This document shows, in pieces, positions 34,543-43,498 of a DNA stretch of 55,452 nucleotides. Numbering within the stretch: the stretch's first letter is position 1; every line of letters begins with the position of its first letter. The stretch covers positions 1-55,452 of the forward strand of contig JAAYFV010000104.1 in NCBI GenBank assembly GCA_012728075.1. Direction: 5' to 3'. Origin of the DNA: Tissierellia bacterium (GTDB lineage Bacteria; Bacillota; Clostridia; Tissierellales; Tepidimicrobiaceae). The position numbers were made by a program, and so were the translations under genes. A model generated the notes under the pieces. That model saw nothing but the letters and a program-made list of their open reading frames with translations, did not search any database and was not told the origin of the DNA.

Positions 34543-34979
34543 CCCTGTTTAATAAAGTTGAAAAATTAATATTTTTATTGTTTTTATCGTGCTTTATATT
34601 ATTATTGACTGTTCAATTTTTAAGTTATAGTAGTGACTATGATCATTATACTTATAATATGATAAGAAATAATAAGCTATTGACTCTTAATGATGAAAAA
34701 ATAAATGAAAAAGGTATAATTGTATTGAAAAACATGACTCAAAATCATGAGGATATAAAGATTCTATTAAATGGAGAACCTATTGGTGAATTTTATAATG
34801 ATGAAGTAAAAATTTATGTACGTAATAATGATATAATAGAAATTGACGGAACAAAATATGATGATCAATTAAAAGTGAAAGTAATTGGTGTAAGTAAAAA
34901 TGTTGAAACACCTAAATTAGATACAACTGTAATTACTTTTCAAAGCATAGAAATATTAAGTAGAGTTAAGTTAAAATAA
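34536..34979 (+). CDS. Membrane-anchored protein of unknown function
   Basis: The 147-residue protein is not recognised. It has one N-terminal membrane anchor (about 12-34, Leu/Phe/Ile rich) and an extracytoplasmic domain of alternating charged and beta-prone stretches, with no cysteines after the anchor, containing IKILLNGEPIGEF and VKIYVRNNDIIEID. The start at ATG 34536 is fixed by CAGGAGG at 34524-34530. Both elements are buried in a predicted hairpin. It lies between the BaiN-like gene and aroH, and transcription from upstream is likely since no promoter is clear. Confidence 0.75.
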   Translation: MKSLFNKVEKLIFLLFLSCFILLLTVQFLSYSSDYDHYTYNMIRNNKLLTLNDEKINEKGIIVLKNMTQNHEDIKILLNGEPIGEFYNDEVKIYVRNNDIIEIDGTKYDDQLKVKVIGVSKNVETPKLDTTVITFQSIEILSRVKLK

Positions 34980-35029
34980 CTTGTTTGATTGAAGTTTTTA
35001 ATATATAATTATTAGAGGAAGTGATAAAA

Positions 35030-35392
35030 TTGCATATAGTTTCAATAAGAGGGGCTATAACAGTTGAGGAAAATAAAAAAGATAAAATATTAGAGGCTAC
35101 TCAAGAATTACTTATAGACATAGAAGAAAAAAACAATTTGAATATAGATAATGTAATCTGTATACTGTTTTCATCGACGAAAGATTTAGATGCTGAATAC
35201 CCTGCTAAGGCCGCAAGATTGTTGGGATATACTCAATGTGGTTTGATGTGTTTCAATGAGATGGAAGTGTCCAATAGCTTAGAGAAGTGTATTAGGGTTA
35301 TGATATTTTATCAAGGTGGTTTAAAACAAAAAGATGTGAACCACGTATATCTTAAAGGGGCGAAAACATTGAGACCTGATTTAAGTAAATAA
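35030..35392 (+). CDS. aroH: Chorismate mutase, AroH type
   Basis: It converts chorismate to prephenate on the way to phenylalanine and tyrosine. The 120-residue protein is of the trimeric AroH pseudo-alpha-beta-barrel class: SIRGAITVEENKKDKI at the N-terminus, FSSTKDLDAEYPAKAAR with the active-site arginine, and the CIRVMIFYQG strand. TTG 35030 lies 9 nt after GAGGAA at 35015-35020; GTG 35021 overlaps that site. It is monofunctional and separate from other aromatic genes, next to cmk as in several clostridia. Confidence 0.92.
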   Translation: MHIVSIRGAITVEENKKDKILEATQELLIDIEEKNNLNIDNVICILFSSTKDLDAEYPAKAARLLGYTQCGLMCFNEMEVSNSLEKCIRVMIFYQGGLKQKDVNHVYLKGAKTLRPDLSK

Positions 35393-35402
35393 AACAACAA
35401 TG

Positions 35403-35424
35403 CCACCAATAGGTGGTTATTATT
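35403..35424 (+). terminator. Small hairpin between aroH and cmk
   Basis: CCACC (35403-35407) pairs with GGTGG (35412-35416) around AATA, followed by TTATTATTTT. It is a weak terminator or attenuator. Confidence 0.45.
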
Positions 35425-35441
35425 TTGTAAGGAGGATAATA

Positions 35442-36101
35442 ATGATAGAAAGATTAGTCGTTGCTATAGACGGCCCTGCAGGAGCAGGCAAAAGTACTAT
35501 ATCTAAAAAAATTGCAAATGTTTTAAAATTAGAATATATCGATACTGGTGCTATGTATAGGGCATTAACACTAAAGGTTTTAGAAGAGGGTATAGATATT
35601 AATGATGTGGATAAAATTTTGGATATTTTAGCAAAAACATCTATAACATTTAATGATAACCATATTTATTTAGATGGGATAAGGGTTGATAAAGAGATTA
35701 GAGAAAATAGGATAAATCTGCATGTGTCAGATATAGCAAAAATTAAAGAAGTACGTAGAGAAATGGTAAAAATACAACGAAAATTATCTCATGTATCTAA
35801 TGTAATCATGGATGGTAGGGATATTGGAACAGTGGTATTGCCCAATGCTAATTTTAAATTTTTTATTACTGCTTCTGTAGAGGAAAGAGCCAATAGAAGG
35901 TATAAAGAACTTTTGTCAAAAGGAGAAAAAAACGTAAATTATGAACAAATTCTTAAAGAAATAAAAGAAAGGGACAGGATAGATAGTACTAGGGAGTTTG
36001 CTCCTCTTAAAAAAGCAAAGGATGCCTATGAAATTGATACAACTAATATGACTATTTGTGAGGTTGTTAATAAAATAATAAATATAATTGAAGGGAGGTA
36101 A
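35442..36101 (+). CDS. cmk: Cytidylate kinase
   Basis: It phosphorylates CMP and dCMP. The 219-residue protein has the P-loop IDGPAGAGKSTISKKIA, EYIDTGAMYRALT, MDGRDIGTVVLPNA and the C-terminal RDRIDSTREFAPLKKA lid motif. ATG 35442 follows AAGGAGGA at 35429-35436. The cmk-plsC-ispH order is a conserved Clostridia string linking nucleotide, lipid and isoprenoid supply. Confidence 0.96.
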   Translation: MIERLVVAIDGPAGAGKSTISKKIANVLKLEYIDTGAMYRALTLKVLEEGIDINDVDKILDILAKTSITFNDNHIYLDGIRVDKEIRENRINLHVSDIAKIKEVRREMVKIQRKLSHVSNVIMDGRDIGTVVLPNANFKFFITASVEERANRRYKELLSKGEKNVNYEQILKEIKERDRIDSTREFAPLKKAKDAYEIDTTNMTICEVVNKIINIIEGR

Positions 36102-36105
36102 CTAA

Positions 36106-36690
36106 TTGTATTTCTATCGTGTTGCAAGAGTTATTGCAAATATAGTTTTTAGGATAATTTTTAGGATAGAAGTCAATGGTAAGGAAAATGTTCCGAAAGA
36201 GGGACCTATAGTTCTTTGTTCTAATCATAAAAGCAATCTAGATCCTATTATATTGGGGATAGTTTTTCCTAGACCAATTATATTTATGGCAAAAAAGGAA
36301 TTATTTGAAAATAAATTTATCGCAAAATTGATAACAGCTTTAGGTGCATTTCCAGTTGATAGAAAAGGTTCAGACATAGGTGCAATAAAAAAATCCTTTA
36401 GAGTATTAAAACAGGGACAAGTGCTGGGAATATTTCCAGAAGGCACTAGGGTACAGGAGATGGATTTAGATAATACTAAACCTGGTATAGCTCTTATCAG
36501 TATAAAGAGCAAATCACCAGTAATTCCCGTATTTATTGACTCTGAATATAAATTATTTAGTAAAATAGTAATAAATATAGGAGAACCTATATATTTTGAT
36601 GAATATTATGACCAACAGCTTGAAGCAGAAGATTATTTGGAAATAAGTAAAGATATTATGAAGACCATATATTCACTAAAAAAATCGTAG
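36106..36690 (+). CDS. plsC: 1-acyl-sn-glycerol-3-phosphate acyltransferase
   Basis: The 194-residue membrane-associated enzyme makes phosphatidic acid. It has the catalytic NHKSNLDP (HX4D), FMAKKELFE, the FPVDRKGSD segment and FPEGTR. A hydrophobic N-terminal helix (about 5-21) gives membrane association. TTG 36106 is the start, after GGGAGG at 36093-36098. It lies between cmk and ispH with short gaps, so one transcript is likely. Confidence 0.94.
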   Translation: MYFYRVARVIANIVFRIIFRIEVNGKENVPKEGPIVLCSNHKSNLDPIILGIVFPRPIIFMAKKELFENKFIAKLITALGAFPVDRKGSDIGAIKKSFRVLKQGQVLGIFPEGTRVQEMDLDNTKPGIALISIKSKSPVIPVFIDSEYKLFSKIVINIGEPIYFDEYYDQQLEAEDYLEISKDIMKTIYSLKKS

Positions 36691-36701
36691 GAGGGAAAGA
36701 T

Positions 36702-38666
36702 GTGAAATTATATATTGCAGAACACGCTGGATTTTGTTTTGGAGTGAAGCGTGCAGTTGATATTGCAACTGATATAGTGAATAACCGAGGGGATACTAAT
36801 GTTTATTCATTAGGGCCATTGGTCCATAATCCTCAAGTGGTTGAAAATTTTAGTAGTAAGGGTTTAAAAGTAATAGATAATACTGATAATTTAAAAGAGG
36901 GAAAAGTTATTATTAGATCTCATGGAGTTTCCTATATAGTAGAAAAGAAAATAGAAGAATCTAAATTAAAGTTAATAGATTGTACATGTCCTTATGTAAA
37001 AGCTATTCATAAAAGGGTAAAAAAGTATTATGATGATGGTTATAAAGTAATAATAATTGGAGATAAGAATCATCCTGAAGTAATTGGAATTAATGGATGG
37101 TGTAATAATGATGGTATAATAGTAAATACTAAAAAGGAAGCAGAAATTCTTCCAGAATACGATAAAATATGTGTAGTGTCACAAACTACAAATACTTTAG
37201 ATAAATTTGATAAAATTTCTAGTATAATAAAAGATAAAGGGAAAGATGTTAAAATATTTAATACTATTTGCAATGCTACTAACTTAAGACAAACAGCAGC
37301 TGAAAAATTGGCAAAAAAAGTAGATGCAATGATAGTTATAGGAGGGTATCATAGCTCTAATACTAACAAATTAGTGGAAATAAGTAAAAAATATTGCAAT
37401 AATGTATATCATATCGAAATATCTGAAGATTTACCTTTACAAGAGCTATCTAAATTTAATACAATAGGAATAACTGCAGGTGCTTCTACACCTGATTGGA
37501 TAATTAAGGAGGTTGTTGATATTATGAATAATAATAATGAAAATAATGAGATAATGGAGGCGATAGAAAGTTCCCTTGTAAATATCCATAGAGGGGATAT
37601 AGTTAAAGGTAAAGTAATATATGTAACAGATGAAGAAGTTATGGTAAATATAAATTATAAATCAGACGGTATAATTGAAAAAGAAGAATTGTCTAACGAT
37701 CCTAATGTAAAACCTAAAGATCTTTTTAAAGAAGGGGATGAAATAGAAGTATACGTGGTTAGATTAGATGATGGAGAAGGAAATGTGGTATTGTCTACTA
37801 GGAGACTAGAAACCATAAGGGGTTGGGATAGATTAGAAGAAAGTTTTGAAAAACAAGAAGAAGTAGAATGCAAGGTATTAACTGATGTTAAAGGTGGATT
37901 ATCGGTAACAATTAATGGTGTTAGAGCTTTTATGCCAGCTTCTCAAATATCCGTAGATTATGTTGAAGATTTAAGTGCATATAATGGAAAAACTTTAAAA
38001 GCAAAGATTATAGATTTTGATAGGAATAAAAAAAGGGTAATTCTTTCTAGTAGAGTAATTGAAGAGGAAAAGTTGGAAAAGAAGAGAGAAGAATTATGGA
38101 ATAGTCTTGAAATTGGGAAAATAATAGAAGGGAAAGTTGCAAGATTAACAGATTTTGGAGCTTTTGTAGATTTAGGTGGTTTAGATGGTTTAATCCATAT
38201 TTCTGATTTGTCTTGGTTTAGAATTGAACATCCATCTGAAGTTGTAAATGTTGGAGAAACAGTTGAAGTTCAAATTTTAGATTTTGATAAAGAACGGAAT
38301 AGAATATCTTTAGGTTTAAAACAAACACTACCACAGCCATGGGATGTGTTTATTGAAAATAGAAAGGTTGGAGATATTGTAGAAGGTAAGGTAGTGAATA
38401 TATTAGATTTTGGAGCTTTCGTTAGATTAGAAGAAGGTGTTGATGGATTAGTTCATGTATCTCAAATAGCTAAGGAACATGTGGACAAACCTTCAGATAG
38501 ATTAGAAGTTGGTCAAAAAGTTAAAGTAAAAATTATTGATATTAATCCAAAAAATGAAAGAATAAGTTTGAGTATAAAAGAAGTAGAAGAATCTGAGGAA
38601 GATATTGAAGAATTAGAAAACAAAGATTTAGATGTAAAAATTGAAGATATTATTAAGAATAAATAG
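36702..38666 (+). CDS. ispH: HMBPP reductase fused to S1 RNA-binding domains
   Basis: The 654-residue fusion makes IPP and DMAPP in the last MEP-pathway step. Its IspH half (about 1-275) has iron-sulfur cysteines in AGFCFGVKRAV, DCTCPYVKA and FNTICNATN plus RSHGVS and DKNHPEV. Four S1 domains follow (about 297-370, 390-455, 472-540, 555-625), the last two with the canonical DFGAFV motif and GLIHISDLS / GLVHVSQIA. This IspH-RpsA arrangement is known from Clostridia, where it stands in for ribosomal protein S1. It starts at GTG 36702, after AGGAGGG at 36689-36695. Confidence 0.95.
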   Translation: MKLYIAEHAGFCFGVKRAVDIATDIVNNRGDTNVYSLGPLVHNPQVVENFSSKGLKVIDNTDNLKEGKVIIRSHGVSYIVEKKIEESKLKLIDCTCPYVKAIHKRVKKYYDDGYKVIIIGDKNHPEVIGINGWCNNDGIIVNTKKEAEILPEYDKICVVSQTTNTLDKFDKISSIIKDKGKDVKIFNTICNATNLRQTAAEKLAKKVDAMIVIGGYHSSNTNKLVEISKKYCNNVYHIEISEDLPLQELSKFNTIGITAGASTPDWIIKEVVDIMNNNNENNEIMEAIESSLVNIHRGDIVKGKVIYVTDEEVMVNINYKSDGIIEKEELSNDPNVKPKDLFKEGDEIEVYVVRLDDGEGNVVLSTRRLETIRGWDRLEESFEKQEEVECKVLTDVKGGLSVTINGVRAFMPASQISVDYVEDLSAYNGKTLKAKIIDFDRNKKRVILSSRVIEEEKLEKKREELWNSLEIGKIIEGKVARLTDFGAFVDLGGLDGLIHISDLSWFRIEHPSEVVNVGETVEVQILDFDKERNRISLGLKQTLPQPWDVFIENRKVGDIVEGKVVNILDFGAFVRLEEGVDGLVHVSQIAKEHVDKPSDRLEVGQKVKVKIIDINPKNERISLSIKEVEESEEDIEELENKDLDVKIEDIIKNK

Positions 38667-38674
38667 CAATGCAA

Positions 38675-38730
38675 AGGTTTTGGTGTATTTTGCTTATTTT
38701 AGTGTACAGAAATCAAATACATCAAAACCT
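38675..38730 (+). repeat. 16-bp inverted repeat downstream of ispH-rpsA
   Basis: AGGTTTTGGTGTATTT (38675-38690) pairs with AAATACATCAAAACCT (38715-38730) with one G-U, around a 24-nt loop. It precedes the T-tailed terminator and may stabilise the 3' end of the transcript. Confidence 0.7.
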
Positions 38731-38742
38731 ATTATATATTAC

Positions 38743-38769
38743 TTCTGTGGTTTTCCACAGAAATTTTTT
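38743..38769 (+). terminator. Terminator after ispH-rpsA
   Basis: TTCTGTGG (38743-38750) pairs with CCACAGAA (38755-38762) with a TTTT loop, followed by six Ts at 38764-38769. Confidence 0.9.
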
Positions 38770-38804
38770 AATAGCATATAATAATATTTCTTTAGGGGGC
38801 CTAT

Positions 38805-39581
38805 ATGGATAAGTATGAAATTTTTAAAAAAAATATTAATAAATTGATCAATATAGACATTAACTATTATAAGGAAAAACAGATGAAAAGAAGGATTATT
38901 TCATTAATGAATAGGAACGGTTTTAATGATTTTGATGAATATTTTTCAGCATTAAAATCAAACAAGGATTTATTAGACCAGTTTATCAATTATTTAACGA
39001 TAAATGTCTCCGAATTTTATAGGAATCCAGCTCAATGGCATATATTAGAAAAGGAAATATTGCCTAAGTTGATAGAGGATACAGGGAAGCCTTTAAAAGT
39101 ATGGAGTTCTGCTTGTTCAACTGGAGAAGAGCCTTATTCTCTAGTGATGTTATTATCTAAGTTTTTTGATTTAAAAGATATTAAAGTTTTGGCTTCTGAT
39201 ATAGATGATGGAGCAATAGAAAAAGCCAATTTAGGAATATATAGTGAGAAGTCTTTAGTTAATTTACCTGATGAATTTAAAGTAAAGTATTTTGATAAAT
39301 TAGGAAGTTCCTTTAAAATAAAAGAAATCATAAAAAACCAAGTAATTTTTAAAAAAATTGATTTATTAAAGGATCCTTTTCCAGTTAATATGGATTTAAT
39401 CACTTGTAGAAATGTTATGATATATTTTACAGATGAAGCTAAGGATTTGCTGTATAAAAAGTTTCATAAAAGTTTAAGTGATGATGGTATATTGTTTGTA
39501 GGGAGTACTGAGCAAATAATATTACCTGAAAGATATAATTTTAGGTCTGTTAGAACTTTTTTTTATAAAAAAATTAATTAG
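38805..39581 (+). CDS. cheR: CheR-type protein-glutamate O-methyltransferase
   Basis: The 258-residue SAM methyltransferase has the N-terminal helical domain with VSEFYRNPAQW, motif I VWSSACSTGEEPYSL, LASDIDDGAIEKA and ITCRNVMIYF. It methylates chemoreceptor glutamates in classical systems. No chemotaxis genes are next to it, so it could be an orphan acting on a distant receptor array or another target. The ribosome site is GGGGG at 38797-38801. It lies alone between the ispH terminator and the M42 genes. Confidence 0.92.
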   Translation: MDKYEIFKKNINKLINIDINYYKEKQMKRRIISLMNRNGFNDFDEYFSALKSNKDLLDQFINYLTINVSEFYRNPAQWHILEKEILPKLIEDTGKPLKVWSSACSTGEEPYSLVMLLSKFFDLKDIKVLASDIDDGAIEKANLGIYSEKSLVNLPDEFKVKYFDKLGSSFKIKEIIKNQVIFKKIDLLKDPFPVNMDLITCRNVMIYFTDEAKDLLYKKFHKSLSDDGILFVGSTEQIILPERYNFRSVRTFFYKKIN

Positions 39582-39641
39582 TAGATATAAATATTTAATA
39601 TAATTGTCATACAATTTTTAATTGTACAAGGGGGGATTAGA

Positions 39642-40697
39642 TTGGATATTAAAGAATTATTAGAAGCTTTGTGTAATACTAATAGTATATCTGGAGATGA
39701 ATATAGACTAGAGGGAATTATTATGCCAGTTTTTAAGGAGTTTACAGATGATATTGTGGTTGATAAATTAGGCAATATTATAGCTTTAAAAAAGGGATAT
39801 AATAATAAAGGAAATATAAAAGTAATGTTAGCAGCACATATGGATGAAATAGGATTAATGGTAAAACATATAGAAGAAAATGGATTTATTAGATTTACAA
39901 GTATTGGTGGTATAGATCCAAGAACAATTTTAGGACAAGAAGTAATAGTTCATGGTAAGGAAAACCTTTTTGGAGTAATAGGTTCAAAACCTCCTCATCT
40001 TCAAGAAAAAGATGAGATTGATAGAGCTATTAAAATAGAAGATATGACGATAGATGTAGGATTTACTAAAGAACAATTGATGAATTTAATTAGTATAGGA
40101 GATACTATATCTATAAGAAGGGATTTTAAAACTTTGCAAGGAAATAGAATAACGGCAAGAGCTTTAGATGATAAAGCAGGAGTTGCAGCTATGTATGAAT
40201 GTATCAAGGAATTATCAAGATTACAGCATGAACCAGACGTTTACTTTGTGTCTACTGTACAAGAGGAAGTAGGGGTACGAGGGGCTTTTACAAGTGCCTA
40301 TGGTATAAACCCCCATATAGGAATAGCTATTGATGTAGGTTTTGGTGCTACACCAGAGTTATCTAAAACTGATACTTTAGAAATGGGAAAAGGTCCAGGG
40401 ATAACTATAGGAGGAAATATACATCCAGGATTAAGAAAAAAACTAGTTGATGTTGCTAAAGATTATAATATTCCTTTTCAATATGAAATCGCCCCAGGTC
40501 CAACTGGAACCGATGGTAGAGCTATTCAAATTACAAGGGAAGGTATACCTACCCTTTGTTTGTCTATACCATTGAGATATATGCATACATCCGTTGAAGT
40601 TGTAGATATATTGGATATAAAAAATACCGCAAAATTATTGGCGTTTTTCATAACAACTATCACAAATACAAATTTGGAGGGGTTATTATGTTATTAA
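39642..40697 (+). CDS. M42 family aminopeptidase (first of three)
   Basis: The 351-residue TET-like cytoplasmic metallo-aminopeptidase has metal ligands in AAHMDEIGLM, RALDDKAG, VQEEVGVRG, IAIDVGFG and RYMHTSVE. The insertion segment contains KPPHLQEKDE. These enzymes form large dodecameric shells that degrade peptides released by proteasomes or other proteases. TTG 39642 follows AAGGGGGG at 39628-39635. Its end overlaps the second copy by 10 nt, so the three are translationally coupled. Confidence 0.93.
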   Translation: MDIKELLEALCNTNSISGDEYRLEGIIMPVFKEFTDDIVVDKLGNIIALKKGYNNKGNIKVMLAAHMDEIGLMVKHIEENGFIRFTSIGGIDPRTILGQEVIVHGKENLFGVIGSKPPHLQEKDEIDRAIKIEDMTIDVGFTKEQLMNLISIGDTISIRRDFKTLQGNRITARALDDKAGVAAMYECIKELSRLQHEPDVYFVSTVQEEVGVRGAFTSAYGINPHIGIAIDVGFGATPELSKTDTLEMGKGPGITIGGNIHPGLRKKLVDVAKDYNIPFQYEIAPGPTGTDGRAIQITREGIPTLCLSIPLRYMHTSVEVVDILDIKNTAKLLAFFITTITNTNLEGLLCY

Positions 40698-41707
40698 AAA
40701 AACTAACAGAAGCCTCGGGGGTATCTGGGAATGAAAAAGAAGTAAGAAATATTATATTAGATGAAATACAGGATTTTGTTGATGATATAAAAGTAGATAG
40801 ATTAGGCAATATTATTGCTTATAAAAAAGGAAAAGATAATCCCAAGAAATTGATGATAACAGCTCATATGGATGAAGTAGGATTGATGATCACGGATATA
40901 GATGATATGGGTTTGTTAAAATTTACCACTGTAGGTGGTATTGATAAGAGAATATTAGTGTCTAAACCAGTACTTATAGGTGATAATAAAGTATTAGGCG
41001 TTATAGGTGCAAAACCTATCCATCTTCAAAAAAGGGAAGAATGGCAAAATGCATTGGAAATTGAACAACTATATATAGATATAGGTGTGAATAATAAAAC
41101 GGAAGGGGAAAAATTAGTCTCTATAGGAGATTATGTAATATTTAATAGCCAATATGTAGAATTTGGTGATAAACTTGTAAAAGCTAAAGCTTTGGACAAC
41201 CGGGTGGGTTGTAGTCTATTGATTGAATTAATCAAAGAAATTGAAGATATTGGTTTTTATGGTGTATTTACTGTTATGGAAGAGGTAGGGTTAGTAGGAG
41301 CTGGACCTGTTGCATATACTGTAGAACCAGATTTGAGTATAATACTTGAAGGAACCCTTTGTTATGATATTCCTAAACTTGATTCTCATTTAATACCAAC
41401 CCATTTGAATAAAGGGCCTGCTATTTCATTGATGGATCGAACAACCTTATTTGATATGGAATTTAGGAAACGAATCACTAAAATAGCTGAAGAAAATCAT
41501 ATACCTTATCAATACAGAAAATCGTCAATGGGAGGAAATGATTCTGGTAAAATACATACTACTAAAGAAGGCTCTGTGACTGCGACTATATCTGTACCTT
41601 GTAGAAATATTCATTCACCAACTTCAGTCATGAGTAAACAAGATTATGAAAACACCTATAAATTATTAAAAACTATATTATTAGAATATGAAAAGGGGGA
41701 ACTTTAA
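40688..41707 (+). CDS. M42 family aminopeptidase (second of three, divergent ligand)
   Basis: The 339-residue paralog has metal-site motifs TAHMDEVGLM, KALDNRVG, VMEEVGLVG and RNIHSPTSV. The ligand segment that reads IDVG or IDVT in its neighbours is ILEGTLCYD here, with Glu in place of Asp. This substitution occurs in part of the M42 family and can still bind metal, but probably shifts specificity. It keeps the KPIHLQKREE insertion element. GGAGGGG at 40677-40683 precedes the ATG. Confidence 0.92.
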   Translation: MLLKKLTEASGVSGNEKEVRNIILDEIQDFVDDIKVDRLGNIIAYKKGKDNPKKLMITAHMDEVGLMITDIDDMGLLKFTTVGGIDKRILVSKPVLIGDNKVLGVIGAKPIHLQKREEWQNALEIEQLYIDIGVNNKTEGEKLVSIGDYVIFNSQYVEFGDKLVKAKALDNRVGCSLLIELIKEIEDIGFYGVFTVMEEVGLVGAGPVAYTVEPDLSIILEGTLCYDIPKLDSHLIPTHLNKGPAISLMDRTTLFDMEFRKRITKIAEENHIPYQYRKSSMGGNDSGKIHTTKEGSVTATISVPCRNIHSPTSVMSKQDYENTYKLLKTILLEYEKGEL

Positions 41708-41708
41708 T

Positions 41709-42707
41709 ATGAAATTCAATAGTCAGCTCATGGAAGAATTAGTCACTACTTATGGACCTTCAGGCAATGAAGATAATATTAGAATCTACATCAAAGAACA
41801 GATAGAGGACTATGTTGATAAGATAGAGGTAGATAGCTTAGGAAATTTAATTGCAAGGAAAAAAGGTAATGGTAAAAAAATAATGATAGCAGCCCATATG
41901 GATCAAATTGGACTTATGATTACGGATATTGATAAAGATGGATTTTTAAGGTTTACAAATGTTGGTGGCATATCTCCATATATTTTGATGAGCCAAAAGG
42001 TAATTTTTGAAAATGGAAGGGTAGGAGTAGTTTATGTGGAACCAATAGAAGATATTTCTAAGCTAAAATTATCTAATATGTTTATAGATATAGGTGTTAA
42101 TAACAAAGAAGAAGCTGAAAACTTAGTTAATATAGGAGATATATGTATATATAAACCAGATTATAGTGAAAATGACAATGTTATACATACGAGATATTTA
42201 GACGATAGGGTTGGCTGTTATGTTGCTATAGAGGCTATTAAAGGGATAAAAAACCCTAAAAACGACTTATACTTTGTGTTTACTGTGCAGGAAGAAGTGG
42301 GATTAAGGGGTGCAAAAACCTCTGCTTTTAAGGTTGAGCCAGATATTGGAATAGCTATAGATGTTACTGGTAGCGGAGATACACCTAAAGCTAAAACTTT
42401 TGCAGTTGGTTTAAATGAAGGCACTGCTATAAAAATAAAAGATAATTCCATAATAACTCATCCAAAACTTAGAGAACATATGGTTAATATAGCTAGAAAT
42501 AATGATATACCTTATCAAATGGAAGTGCTAGAACATGGTGGCACAGATTCAGGGGCTATTCACTTGACCAAAGAAGGTGTACCTACTGGGGCCATATCTA
42601 TACCCACAAGATATGTGCATTCAACCATTGAAACTGCTTCAAAGAAAGATATTTTGGATTCGGTAAAATTACTCATAAAATTATTAGAAAGTGATATTCA
42701 ATTATAG
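41709..42707 (+). CDS. M42 family aminopeptidase (third of three)
   Basis: The 332-residue paralog has AAHMDQIGLM, RYLDDRVG, VQEEVGLRG, IDVTGSGDTP and RYVHSTIE, so all five metal ligands are present. The HL element in the insertion loop of the other two copies is missing (EPIEDISKL instead). ATG 41709 is preferred, with AAAAGGGGGAAC at 41692-41703 as ribosome site, one base after the stop of copy two. Sequence divergence shows an old triplication, compatible with mixed TET particles of different specificity. Confidence 0.92.
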   Translation: MKFNSQLMEELVTTYGPSGNEDNIRIYIKEQIEDYVDKIEVDSLGNLIARKKGNGKKIMIAAHMDQIGLMITDIDKDGFLRFTNVGGISPYILMSQKVIFENGRVGVVYVEPIEDISKLKLSNMFIDIGVNNKEEAENLVNIGDICIYKPDYSENDNVIHTRYLDDRVGCYVAIEAIKGIKNPKNDLYFVFTVQEEVGLRGAKTSAFKVEPDIGIAIDVTGSGDTPKAKTFAVGLNEGTAIKIKDNSIITHPKLREHMVNIARNNDIPYQMEVLEHGGTDSGAIHLTKEGVPTGAISIPTRYVHSTIETASKKDILDSVKLLIKLLESDIQL

Positions 42708-42711
42708 TCAA

Positions 42712-42747
42712 AAAAGGGCTGATATTTAAAAAATATCAGCCCTTTTG
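42712..42747 (+). terminator. Terminator after the M42 operon
   Basis: AAAAGGGCTGATATTT (42712-42727) pairs perfectly with AAATATCAGCCCTTTT (42731-42746). It is a 16-bp stem and one of the strongest in the window. Confidence 0.92.
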
Positions 42748-42883
42748 TTAGATAAGTATTACTATATGATGATAATTAATATATTTTATCAATATTTGCT
42801 AATTAAAAATCTAGTTTAGATAAAGGAATTTTAAAGTCATTAAAGAATATTAATAATATAGCCATTAAAAAGGGGGTTAAATT

Positions 42884-43483
42884 ATGTTAGAAGTAGATAA
42901 ACAATATAGTATATCTGAAGTAGCTGAAATTACAAGCTACCCTCCTCATGTGCTTAGATATTACGAAAAAGAGTTTGAATTAGAGATACCAAGAAATGAA
43001 TCTAATCATAGGTATTATACTTATAAAGAAATTGAATTATTTCAGTATATCAAATCCTTACAAGAACAAGGGTTTAGTAATAAACAAATCAAGTTGATAA
43101 TGAATTCACCAGAACTATTGATAACTTCCAATGAAGAAGTAGTTTTAACTAATATTAGTTCTCAGGATAAGATAGATTCTATTCAATTAGCTAAAGATAT
43201 TAGTTCAAACCTGTATATAGAAATATTTGATGAACTAACTAGAATACTTAATGAAAACACTGAACATAGTGTGGAAAAAATTGAAGCATTAAAAGAGGAA
43301 ATAATAAATTTAAGAAAGGAGTTAAATAGTAAAGAAAGAGATGTCTTAATATGCGAAAATGCAAAATTGAAGATGAAAATAAAGGAAAAATCTTATCAGG
43401 TAGCAGAATTAAAAGATAAAATAAAGAGGATGGAAAATAACGAAAGTTTTATTCGTAGAATATTCAAAACAAATAAAGGATAA
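42884..43483 (+). CDS. MerR family transcriptional regulator with coiled-coil tail
   Basis: The 199-residue protein has an N-terminal MerR winged helix (about 5-72) with YSISEVAEI, HVLRYYEKEF, NHRYYTYKEIE and QGFSNKQIKLIM. A low-complexity Glu/Lys coiled coil (about 125-190) replaces the usual ligand-binding domain. This resembles RacA-type or YfmP-like MerR proteins that bind DNA without a small molecule. RacA-like anchoring in sporulation is possible but unproven. AAGGGGG at 42871-42877 precedes the ATG. It stands alone. Confidence 0.82.
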   Translation: MLEVDKQYSISEVAEITSYPPHVLRYYEKEFELEIPRNESNHRYYTYKEIELFQYIKSLQEQGFSNKQIKLIMNSPELLITSNEEVVLTNISSQDKIDSIQLAKDISSNLYIEIFDELTRILNENTEHSVEKIEALKEEIINLRKELNSKERDVLICENAKLKMKIKEKSYQVAELKDKIKRMENNESFIRRIFKTNKG

Positions 43484-43498
43484 ATGAAAAAAATAAGT

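Noticed and set aside
39642-42707. Recent duplication or assembly error in the M42 genes
   Set aside because: The three copies differ throughout, including at ligand segments, so the triplication is old.
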